A stretch of 64,000 bases of DNA from Melioribacteraceae bacterium. Its GTDB lineage: Bacteria; Bacteroidota; Ignavibacteria; Ignavibacteriales; Melioribacteraceae. The stretch's first letter is position 1. Each line of letters opens with the position of its first letter. This document shows positions 18,918 through 26,167 of the stretch, piece by piece. The notes under the pieces are model-generated. The model was not told where the DNA came from. It was given only the letters and a program-made list of their open reading frames with translations, and did no database searches. A program made the position numbers and the translations under genes. Location: the NCBI GenBank assembly GCA_022181065.1, contig BQMY01000077.1, forward strand, positions 62,001 through 126,000. The letters run 5' to 3'.

Positions 18918-20471
18918 CTATTTTACAACCTTGAATACTGTATCAATGATAGTTCCGTCAACCCATTTTATTACTGCCACAGGTTTAGATTTATCAACGA
19001 CAGGTAATTCAGGTTTGCCGCAAATAGAGTGAACTTCATCACGTATTTCCTCAATCGTCTTTATCGGTAAATCTGAATCTTTAACAGCTTCTAGCAAATC
19101 CGTACGTTTTGGATTTATTGCTATGCCGCGTTCTGTTATAATGACGTCAACTAATTCTCCCGGGCCCGTAATGGTGGTTACTTCATCAACGATAACCGGA
19201 ATTCTGTCACGGAATGAAGGGATAGCTAAAATTGTACATTTACTGAAGAGGCAATTTTGCCAGCCTCCAATACCGTGGAGCAGATATCCATCGGAATGAG
19301 TCACAACATTAGCGTTGAAGTTAACATCAACTTCTGTGGCGCCGAGAACAACAGCGTCTATCATCGAAGCGAAATTACCTTTACCATGATAATTGTATGA
19401 GGTAAACGGACTAGTATTAACATGATTTGCGTTTTCACGCATGGAGCGCACACCTTCGAGATCAAATGTCTGCCCGTCAAGAATGTATTCAGTCAAACCT
19501 TCTTCCAACATCTGTACTAGGTATTGTGTACTACCACCTCGCATAAATCTTGCTTTAACGCCTGCTTTTTTCATCTTCTCCTTCAGGAAAAGCGCGAAAG
19601 CAAGGTTTGTGCCTCCCGCACCGGCTTGAAGTGAGAATCCGTCTTTCATGATTCCCGCGGCTTCAATAAAATCAGCGACATATTCAGCGATGAGAAGTCG
19701 ATCCGGACTTTTAGTCACCTGTGTTGTACCGGATACAATTTTGGAAGGATCACCGAGTGAATCAATTTCCACAACGTAATCGACGTTGTTTCCTTGTATC
19801 TGCCATGGAATACACGGGAATGGTACCAGGTTATCTGTAACCACAATAACACGGTCTGCGTATTCAGAATCGGCGAGAGCAAAACCGAGCAATCCGCAAG
19901 CTGTCGGACCGCGATCGCCCGTAGCGTTTCCGAACGTATCGGCGGTCGGGGCTGCTATGACCGCAATATCGATATGCACTTCACCATCCTGTACTGACTG
20001 GTATCTTCCTCCATGTGAACGAAGAATACCTAATCCACTCATCTTTCCCTCGGTGGTATAGCGACCAAGAGGACCATTCATACTTCCTTCAATATGGTGG
20101 ATGGTACCATCATCGAGGTATTGGATCAAGTGTTCATGACATGGGAATGAAGCGCTGGGAAACCATCGGATCCCTTTTACACCCATTTCGTGAATTACAT
20201 CGAATAAATAATTGGTTAACACATCCCCATTTCTTAAATGATGATGTGTAGATATTGTCATACCGTCTTTAAGTCCGGCAGACTCAAGGGCTTCCCTCAG
20301 GTTAGCCTTGATTTTATTTCCATCTTCAGGATAATCAGCGCAGGTGCGAATGGGCGGTTTTGCCTTGGCACCAGTCGGTTTGTATTTCCCGACACCCATA
20401 AATGGTGTATGTTTTTCTCCATTTACTTCTACAGGAACCATTCTGCCTGCGGAGTTTTTAACCATTTCCAT
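18918..20471 (-). CDS. citF: Citrate lyase alpha subunit (citrate CoA-transferase)
   Basis: 517 residues, the usual size of CitF, which moves the acyl-carrier thioester from acetyl to citrate before cleavage. The sequence follows CitF throughout: STHHHLRNGDV near the N-terminus, GPLGRYTTEG, HIDIAVIAAPTADTFGNATG, FSLQAGAGGTNLAFALFL, FMRGGSTQYLVQMLEEG and a closing VDGTIIDTVF. It starts 20 bp after the CitD-CitE fusion and is the last gene of the cluster. No citC (ligase), citG or citX (prosthetic-group genes) is adjacent. Assignment is strong; whether the substrate is citrate or a close relative such as citramalate rests on inference. Confidence 0.92.
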   Translation of the reverse strand: MEMVKNSAGRMVPVEVNGEKHTPFMGVGKYKPTGAKAKPPIRTCADYPEDGNKIKANLREALESAGLKDGMTISTHHHLRNGDVLTNYLFDVIHEMGVKGIRWFPSASFPCHEHLIQYLDDGTIHHIEGSMNGPLGRYTTEGKMSGLGILRSHGGRYQSVQDGEVHIDIAVIAAPTADTFGNATGDRGPTACGLLGFALADSEYADRVIVVTDNLVPFPCIPWQIQGNNVDYVVEIDSLGDPSKIVSGTTQVTKSPDRLLIAEYVADFIEAAGIMKDGFSLQAGAGGTNLAFALFLKEKMKKAGVKARFMRGGSTQYLVQMLEEGLTEYILDGQTFDLEGVRSMRENANHVNTSPFTSYNYHGKGNFASMIDAVVLGATEVDVNFNANVVTHSDGYLLHGIGGWQNCLFSKCTILAIPSFRDRIPVIVDEVTTITGPGELVDVIITERGIAINPKRTDLLEAVKDSDLPIKTIEEIRDEVHSICGKPELPVVDKSKPVAVIKWVDGTIIDTVFKVVK

Positions 20472-20490
20472 AATTTTCTCGTATATAATA

Positions 20491-21705
20491 TTAATTTAAT
20501 TCTTTCCAGTTTTCGGAGAGTAAATTATTTAAAATCGCCAGTTTGATTGTATTCTGCGCGCGTTTAACCACAGGCGCGTCAATCATTTTGCTTCCGAGTG
20601 ATACTACTCCCAAACCTTTGGCGGTCGCTTCATCAAAAGCCAACACAATTTTTTTAGCTTTTTCTATCTCTTTCTCTTCGGGCGCGATCGCTTCATGAAT
20701 TACTTTTATCTGGCGGGGATGAATACATCCTTTCCCTTCAAATCCCAGACTTTTAGCTTCGATTACACTTTCTCGCAGTCCTTCCATATTTGACACATCC
20801 GAGTAAACGGTATCTATAGGTTGAATCCCCGCTGCTTTGGCTGCGTTAATTAAAGTTGATCGGGCAAAAATACTTTCCTTGCCTTCATCGGTGCGTTGTG
20901 TACCGAGGTCAGCTGTGTAATCTTCAAGTCCGATCGCCAGTGAGCAGTTATATTTGCTCGCTGTAGCAATTTCGTATGCTTTCATAACACCAAGCGCGCT
21001 TTCAATAATGGGCATGAAATATACCTCGTTTTCAAGATTGTGTTTCTTTTTAAGTTCCAGAACCTTTTCTTCAACCTGTTTTATCTGATCCGCGCTTTCT
21101 ACTTTCGGGATGAGAATAACATTTACATTGTGTGGAACGATAAAGTTTAGATCTTCAAGTCCCATTGGAAGCTGATTGATACGAACCATTCTCTCAGCTT
21201 TGTAGAAATTGATAGCGCGTAATGTATTTCTTACAAGAAAGCGCGCAGAAACTTTTTCGGTAGGTGCAACACTATCTTCCAGATCAAGGATAACACCATC
21301 GGGTTTGTGCAAACCGGCGTTAGGATAGAACTTTGGTTCGTTACCCGGCAGGTACAAACGGCTTCTGCGTAATTTGTCCTTTGTTGTTCCATACAGGTTC
21401 TCAGGATGAAACTCGGGAAGATATTCTTTTTTGGTTTCCGGAAACATCTGCTTAACAGCCTGTTCAAATCTGGCGGCTATTGTTGGTTGAAGCGCACCAA
21501 AATCCTCCAGGTAAACCTTTACATTTTTTAGTTCAAAGTAATCGCAAAGTGATTGAAGTTGGGTTTTCAACGTCTTCCCATACATAGCGCTCACTTTACT
21601 TTTTAATTCAATATCAATTCCGGATGGGGCAGGGGACAGCTCAATATAACAATCGGAACGAACCTTATCTCCTCTTTTGCCCGCGGAAAAAGTTTTTGTT
21701 TCCAT
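20491..21705 (-). CDS. citE: Fused citrate lyase gamma (acyl carrier, CitD) and beta (CitE) subunits
   Basis: 404 residues from the ATG at 21705 (gagg nine bases upstream; an in-frame start 36 bases further out lacks one). Residues about 1-97 align with CitD: AG, then RSDCYIELSP where Ser17 corresponds to the CitD Ser that carries the phosphoribosyl-dephospho-CoA group, and a later LEDFGALQPTIAARFEQAV that matches the VDDKGALDCILRARLEA region. Residues about 113-404 are a CitE lyase domain: RSRLYLPGNEPKF, DGVILDLEDSV, VRINQLP, PIIESALGV, GLEDYTADLGTQRT, KGCIHPRQI. In known operons citD and citE are separate genes. Adjacent to citF; prpD lies upstream across a repeat-bearing gap. Confidence 0.9.
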   Translation of the reverse strand: METKTFSAGKRGDKVRSDCYIELSPAPSGIDIELKSKVSAMYGKTLKTQLQSLCDYFELKNVKVYLEDFGALQPTIAARFEQAVKQMFPETKKEYLPEFHPENLYGTTKDKLRRSRLYLPGNEPKFYPNAGLHKPDGVILDLEDSVAPTEKVSARFLVRNTLRAINFYKAERMVRINQLPMGLEDLNFIVPHNVNVILIPKVESADQIKQVEEKVLELKKKHNLENEVYFMPIIESALGVMKAYEIATASKYNCSLAIGLEDYTADLGTQRTDEGKESIFARSTLINAAKAAGIQPIDTVYSDVSNMEGLRESVIEAKSLGFEGKGCIHPRQIKVIHEAIAPEEKEIEKAKKIVLAFDEATAKGLGVVSLGSKMIDAPVVKRAQNTIKLAILNNLLSENWKELN

Positions 21706-21790
21706 AATTTGCCTCAAATAGACGGTTTGTAATATCCTCATACAAAGTTTGTTTGTGGAGGATGATAATTTGTATCGGTCTTTATATCAG

Positions 21791-21838
21791 ACCTCACCCC
21801 TAACCCCTCTCCATCAAAAGGAGAGGGGAATAAGTGAG
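21791..21838. repeat. Intergenic hairpin repeat, family A copy 1 (prpD-citDE gap)
   Basis: On + it opens acctcacccctaaccc and contains a nine-bp stem CCCCTCTCC / GGAGAGGGG with a CTCAC / GTGAG outer pair. The same unit recurs at 23501-23550 in the same orientation. It occupies the 140-bp gap between prpD and the CitD-CitE gene. Confidence 0.85.
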
Positions 21839-21845
21839 TTTAAAT

Positions 21846-23288
21846 TTAAATAACGAGTTTATTCATGAATTCTTTTGCGGATAAAGTTTCGCAATTAAAT
21901 ATCATTTCTTTAATTTCTTTCTGACGTTCAGAAGAGAGAACTTCGTCAGATAGGGCATTGAATTTATTCTCAAGGTCTTCCATGCTCATTGGTTCACGAG
22001 GATCACCTTTCGGGAATTCGAGATACTCACTGAATTCTCTGCCATCTTTTGTTTTTACAACAACTTTTGATGGTTGTTTTGCAGGGAACATTTTTTCAAA
22101 CTCAAGAGATGCTTCACCTCTGATTTTGTCAATTACTTCCCAGATTTTAGGGTCTTTCATTTTTTCATCGGAGAATGAGTTTGTGGTGATCTTATGATCA
22201 ACAAGCGCAGCAGCAATACAATAAGGTAAAGAGTGGTCTGCTGTTTCTCGTGATTCCGGACGATATTTGTGAGGATCGAAAAGAATATCACATGCTCTTG
22301 CAATGGTGGTGATAGTAACTTCTTCAATCTGATCGTATGTAATATTATTACCTGTAACCACTTTCAAAGTAGCGGTGATATGTGTATGAGTAAGAGCTTC
22401 AGTAGGGAACGCTTTCATGCTGCATTCCATAATTTTGTAGCTTTCACCAAGTCCGCCGATAAGCGCGTCAATATCCCATGTCCAATCGGGAAGGGTTGCG
22501 CCGGCATCTCTGCCTTCCATTTTGATAGGAGCTTCAACTTCTTTTTTGCTGTCCCATCCAAGGAAACAATCCATGAAGCCTTCTTTTCCTTCAAAAACTT
22601 TTTCAGTTCCGGAGTAACCTTTCTGAGCCATTAACGCCGCAAACACACCACTCTGTACAGCCATAGGATCAACTGTGTTTTTCATCATAGTTAGTTTACC
22701 GGCAGTTGGACAACCGATTGTGTGGTTATGAGAACCGTTGATACCAACAGCATTTACAAGCTGGTCAACTGTAAGTCCCATTACTTTACCGGCAACAAGA
22801 GGAGATACAAACTGAGTAAGTGTTGCGTGATGCCATTTGCGTTCTCTGATACCGGGAACAGCGAACAGGCACATTCTCTGTTCAAATTCATAGGCGATTA
22901 CAATTGCGGTAATGACCGTTTTCATATCAGCACCGACCAGTTCTGCGGCAGTTAGAGCTGCAGGAATTATATCAGAAGGATGAGATGGATCTTCTTTCCA
23001 GTAGATATCGTTAAAATCCAAAGCCCTGATCATTAGCGAGTTAACAAGGGTAGCGTTAACAGCAGGCATTTTTTCTTTAAAGCCAAACAGGGATGCTTCT
23101 TCCTTACCGCCCATTTCAGTATAGATATCTTTAATTATGTTTACGTCTTTTGTGTGGTAACCACCGTAAGCGCAACCGACTGAATCATAAAGATATCTTT
23201 TAACTTCATTTACAACTTCCGCCGGAAGGTCTTCATATTTTAGATTGTATGTCCATTCCGCCATTACGCGTGCAATGCTTTTATCCAT
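21846..23288 (-). CDS. MmgE/PrpD family protein (2-methylcitrate dehydratase-like)
   Basis: 480 residues, normal for the family. Seen: YDSVGCAYGGY, LVNSLMIRALDFNDIYWK, SHPSDIIPAALTAAE, INGSHNHTIGCP, LTMMKNTVDPMAVQSGVFAALMA, MKAFPTEALTHTHI and ETADHSLPYCIAAALVD, the usual PrpD blocks. Members include 2-methylcitrate dehydratase and cis-aconitate decarboxylase. Standing between aconitase and citrate lyase, it may dehydrate or decarboxylate a tricarboxylate, but no prpB or prpC is nearby, so the methylcitrate cycle is not supported. A good agggaa ribosome site precedes the ATG. It is flanked by direct copies of repeat A. Confidence 0.88.
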   Translation of the reverse strand: MDKSIARVMAEWTYNLKYEDLPAEVVNEVKRYLYDSVGCAYGGYHTKDVNIIKDIYTEMGGKEEASLFGFKEKMPAVNATLVNSLMIRALDFNDIYWKEDPSHPSDIIPAALTAAELVGADMKTVITAIVIAYEFEQRMCLFAVPGIRERKWHHATLTQFVSPLVAGKVMGLTVDQLVNAVGINGSHNHTIGCPTAGKLTMMKNTVDPMAVQSGVFAALMAQKGYSGTEKVFEGKEGFMDCFLGWDSKKEVEAPIKMEGRDAGATLPDWTWDIDALIGGLGESYKIMECSMKAFPTEALTHTHITATLKVVTGNNITYDQIEEVTITTIARACDILFDPHKYRPESRETADHSLPYCIAAALVDHKITTNSFSDEKMKDPKIWEVIDKIRGEASLEFEKMFPAKQPSKVVVKTKDGREFSEYLEFPKGDPREPMSMEDLENKFNALSDEVLSSERQKEIKEMIFNCETLSAKEFMNKLVI

Positions 23289-23343
23289 TGTAGTTCCCTA
23301 AAATTTTTGTGATAAAATTTAGTAATATCAATAATATTTAAGT

Positions 23344-23358
23344 GTTATCGATGATAAC
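23344..23358. promoter_or_regulatory. Small palindrome upstream of prpD
   Basis: GTTATC-GAT-GATAAC, a perfect six-bp inverted repeat 56 bases upstream of the prpD start. Could be an operator; it has no T run. Evidence is the symmetry alone. Confidence 0.25.
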
Positions 23359-23381
23359 TTATGCTAATAAATCCTGAAGCT

Positions 23382-23432
23382 ATCATCCTCCGTCTTCCGA
23401 TCTCGTCGGAAGACACCTCCTTCAAAGGAGGA
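23382..23432. repeat. Intergenic composite hairpin repeat, family B copy 1
   Basis: Two hairpins in tandem: TCTTCCGA / TCGGAAGA followed by CCTCCTTcaAAGGAGG. The reverse complement recurs at 41672-41723 with few differences. It lies in the aconitase-prpD gap, the largest gap of the citrate cluster. Confidence 0.85.
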
Positions 23433-23464
23433 CACTTAGAGTAATACAAATTGTCAAGGTGCAG

Positions 23465-23484
23465 ATACCCGCTTTCGCGGGTAT
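23465..23484. repeat. Intergenic hairpin repeat, family C copy 1
   Basis: Eight-bp stem ATACCCGC / GCGGGTAT around tttc, followed by gac. A decayed relative lies at 31298-31325. The element resembles the widespread 'CCCGCTTTCGCGGG' intergenic repeats of many bacteria. Confidence 0.8.
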
Positions 23485-23500
23485 GACAAATTTTTATTTG

Positions 23501-23550
23501 ACCTCACCCCTAACCAATCTCCTTCAATAGGAGAGGGGAATAAGGTTGAG
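23501..23550. repeat. Intergenic hairpin repeat, family A copy 2 (aconitase-prpD gap)
   Basis: Opens acctcacccctaacc and ends ggagaggggaataag, matching copy 1 at 21791-21838 in the same orientation; the left arm has a two-base change that weakens the stem. Confidence 0.85.
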
Positions 23551-23558
23551 CTAATCTT

Positions 23559-25535
23559 TTATAATCTGTTGCTGACCCATTTTTCGAGTCCGCCTTCAAC
23601 GACGAGTTCCTGAGCGGCTACGCCTACAGATCCCATTTCATACTCTTTGTCATTGAACGCAATTTTTGAGTTCTTGAAATCAATAACAGCTTTTTTGCCT
23701 GTTTTAACCGTGAGTTTATCTGAACCATATTCGGCATTGATATCCTCAACTAACTCCGGAAGTTCTATTACCAAAAATCCGTTGTTCAAGGCGTTACGAG
23801 TATAAGTCGCGCTTGCTGAACCTGCAATAACAAGTGTGATCCCGCGATATTTAAGCGCAGTTGCGGCTTGTTCGCGTGAACTACCTGTACCGAAGTTAAA
23901 TCCACCAACAAGAATATCGCCTTCGTTCACAACTTTTCCGAATTCAGGATCGTAATTTTCCATGACAACCCGAGCCTGATCTTCAGGTGTCATATCATCG
24001 ACATACGTATATTTACCGGGGTAGATACCGTCAGTGTTCATATTATCCTGATGGCACCATACAAGCTCGCCTTCAAGTTTTTCGGGGAAACCTTCGATAA
24101 TTTTTACTGATTTCGCGCCACCTGATTTCTTTTTATTTGTGGTGACGGAGCCGGTAATTTCAGATTGCGGGTTATCCCAATCGAATGAAATTTTTCCTGC
24201 GAGCGCTGAAGCTGCTACAACAGCTGGTGAAGCCAGATACGCTTCAGCATTTGGTGAACCCATTCTGCCTTTGAAGTTTCTGTTTGTGGCAGAAATCCCA
24301 ACTTCGCCATCTTCAAGCAGACCAGTGCCGAGACCGATACATGGTCCGCATCCGGGGGGAAGGGGTTTTGCGCCGGCATCTATCAGAGCCTGCCAGTCAC
24401 CATTTTTCTCACTTTCAGCCTGAACTTCACTTGAAGCGGCTGCTACGTAAAATTCAACACCGTCGGCAATCTTTTTACCGCGAAGAACTTCAGCAGCTTC
24501 ATGGATATCATCAAGTCGGCTATTAACACAAGAGACAAGATATGCCTTGTGAATCTTCATCTCTTTCGCTTCAAGCTCTTTAACAGAATTCATTACTTTA
24601 ACGGTATTTGGACCGGAAACGTAAGGTACAACAGTAGATAAGTCAATTGTCAATTCTTTTGCGTAAAAGGCATCAGCATCAGGTTGCAATGAATACATTT
24701 CATCCTTCAGCTGAGTCAGTCGATTAGCATTCATCCTTGGGTGTTCACCATCTTTACTATCACTATCTGATGGGACACCTGCTAAACCGCGAGCCTTAAC
24801 GTATTCAATCCGTTTTTCAAGCCACGAGGTAGTAACTTCGTCAATCGGGAATAATCCTCCGAGCGCACCCCATTCTGTAGTCATGTTTGCGATAGTAAGG
24901 CGTTGATCAACATCAAGGTCTTTGATTCCGTCACCACTAAATTCAACAATATGGTTAAGCACTTCATCATTGTTGAAATAACCGCAGAGTGCGATAATTA
25001 CATCTTTACCACGTACGCCCGGTTTCATTTTTCCTATCAGGTTAACTTTCGCGACAGGTGGTACCTGCCACCATGTTCTTCCAGTTGCCCAGATGGCGGC
25101 TGCGTCTGTGCGCACAATCGGGGTACCAAGAACGCCCAAACCACCGTACATGTTTGAATGAGAATCGGATGCGACAACTATTGTTCCCGGCCACGCGTAC
25201 CCTTCTTCCACCATAATCTGATGGCCGATACCACGTCCGGCAGGGTAGAAGTCGTTACCCATTGATTTTGAGAAATTTTCAATTTTTTTGTATTTAGCGA
25301 GGTTCTTTTCCCCTTTATCCTGGATGTTATGGTCAAGTGTGTGGACAACCTGACGTGGATTGGCGAATTTAGTTGCACCAATAGATTTAAACTTGGGAAT
25401 GACCGCGCCGGTATTATCGTGGGTCATAACATGCTGCGGTTTGATCGAGAGGAAGTCTCCACTACTAACGAGCTGTTCTTCATCTAGTCCCACCGCAAAT
25501 TTTTGTGCTATTTTTTCTACGAGATTCTGTCCCAT
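23559..25535 (-). CDS. Aconitase-family hydratase, Lys4/homoaconitase-like single chain
   Basis: 658-residue [4Fe-4S] hydro-lyase, shorter than AcnA/AcnB and close to single-chain homoaconitase size. Seen: QHVMTHDNTGAVIPKF, DFYPAGRGIGHQIMVEEG, ASDSHSNMYGGLGVLGTPIVR, ANMTTEWGALGGLFPIDE, the first cluster Cys in YLVSCVNSR (about residue 335), the pair GCGPCIG (about 397 and 400), ATNRNFKGRMG, and the C-terminal swivel domain with FGTGSSREQAATALKYRG. The wording is closer to fungal Lys4 than to TCA aconitases, yet the context (isocitrate dehydrogenase, citrate lyase) favours citrate/isocitrate as substrate. aggggaa precedes the ATG; 15 bp after the HD-like gene. Confidence 0.88.
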   Translation of the reverse strand: MGQNLVEKIAQKFAVGLDEEQLVSSGDFLSIKPQHVMTHDNTGAVIPKFKSIGATKFANPRQVVHTLDHNIQDKGEKNLAKYKKIENFSKSMGNDFYPAGRGIGHQIMVEEGYAWPGTIVVASDSHSNMYGGLGVLGTPIVRTDAAAIWATGRTWWQVPPVAKVNLIGKMKPGVRGKDVIIALCGYFNNDEVLNHIVEFSGDGIKDLDVDQRLTIANMTTEWGALGGLFPIDEVTTSWLEKRIEYVKARGLAGVPSDSDSKDGEHPRMNANRLTQLKDEMYSLQPDADAFYAKELTIDLSTVVPYVSGPNTVKVMNSVKELEAKEMKIHKAYLVSCVNSRLDDIHEAAEVLRGKKIADGVEFYVAAASSEVQAESEKNGDWQALIDAGAKPLPPGCGPCIGLGTGLLEDGEVGISATNRNFKGRMGSPNAEAYLASPAVVAASALAGKISFDWDNPQSEITGSVTTNKKKSGGAKSVKIIEGFPEKLEGELVWCHQDNMNTDGIYPGKYTYVDDMTPEDQARVVMENYDPEFGKVVNEGDILVGGFNFGTGSSREQAATALKYRGITLVIAGSASATYTRNALNNGFLVIELPELVEDINAEYGSDKLTVKTGKKAVIDFKNSKIAFNDKEYEMGSVGVAAQELVVEGGLEKWVSNRL

Positions 25536-25550
25536 AATATTCCCCTGATC

Positions 25551-26096
25551 TTATAATCTTACGGCTGATCTGAAAGGATCGAAGCTAACAAAATCAGCAT
25601 GGTGAACAATGATTGATTCAACGGTACGTTTACCGAGATCACCTTCCTTGGAATGAGTGCCAATGATGTGTTGTACATCTGCAGGAAGCCCAAATCTGTC
25701 AGCGATGGCAATACCACTGAACGGATGACGAACAAGCGCGCCCGCACGAGAGGTAGTCAGTTTGCCGTCTACAATTTCATATTCTATCAATTTGCCTACA
25801 TCAATAAGGATAGCGCCTGAGATGAGCAGATCCATATTTATTTCTATTTCATCACCAAAATTGTTTTTCATGATCTTCGCCATTTCAACGCTTAGTTGTA
25901 CAGCGGTTCGCTTGTGGTTCATGAAAGTTACATTGCAATTATCGATTAGCAGAGAGAATGGGATTTTTTCCAGGTCTTCCGGAGAGAGCACGCTGTTTTC
26001 AATGGCGTAAACCCAACAATCGAGGGTTTTTTCTCTTAGCTCTTCATCCTGGATCCAGTCAATTTCGGGCCAGATTTTTTTTACTTTTTCACGCAT
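25551..26096 (-). CDS. HD-domain-like protein lacking the HD histidine
   Basis: 181 residues with the HD-phosphohydrolase layout: a first His in MNHKRTAVQLSVEMA, the doublet position GAILIDVGKLIEYE, then VRHPFSGIAIADRFGLP, HIIGTHS and VHHADFVSFDPF. The canonical doublet would be HDxGK; here it is Ile-Asp, so one metal ligand is missing while the other His residues remain. It may bind a ligand or use an altered metal site. It lies between isocitrate dehydrogenase and aconitase, 15 bp before the latter, so a role tied to this pathway is likely. Function unknown. Confidence 0.75.
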   Translation of the reverse strand: MREKVKKIWPEIDWIQDEELREKTLDCWVYAIENSVLSPEDLEKIPFSLLIDNCNVTFMNHKRTAVQLSVEMAKIMKNNFGDEIEINMDLLISGAILIDVGKLIEYEIVDGKLTTSRAGALVRHPFSGIAIADRFGLPADVQHIIGTHSKEGDLGKRTVESIIVHHADFVSFDPFRSAVRL

Positions 26097-26129
26097 GGTT
26101 GTAATTCCTTGTTAAAATTAAAAGAGCTT

Positions 26130-26158
26130 AAAAAAAGGAGGCTGCGGGAGCAACCTCC
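26130..26158 (-). terminator. Terminator between isocitrate dehydrogenase and the HD-like gene
   Basis: On the minus strand GGAGGTTGC / GCAGCCTCC (one G-T pair) around tccc, followed by seven T. It starts about ten bases after the dehydrogenase stop, so that gene is at least partly transcribed separately from the five genes downstream. Confidence 0.88.
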
Positions 26159-26167
26159 GTAAAAAAG

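Noticed and set aside
18918-21705. citF and citE read as a 3-oxoacid CoA-transferase or malyl-CoA lyase
   Set aside because: The N-terminal CitD carrier segment with its conserved Ser, and the CitF wording throughout, fit citrate lyase better.
21846-23288. Methylcitrate cycle operon
   Set aside because: No prpB (methylisocitrate lyase) or prpC (methylcitrate synthase) in the window, so PrpD alone does not support it.
23382-23550. Cluster of short repeats considered as a CRISPR array
   Set aside because: The units are of three different types, each palindromic, without regular spacing or constant repeat length, and no cas gene is present.
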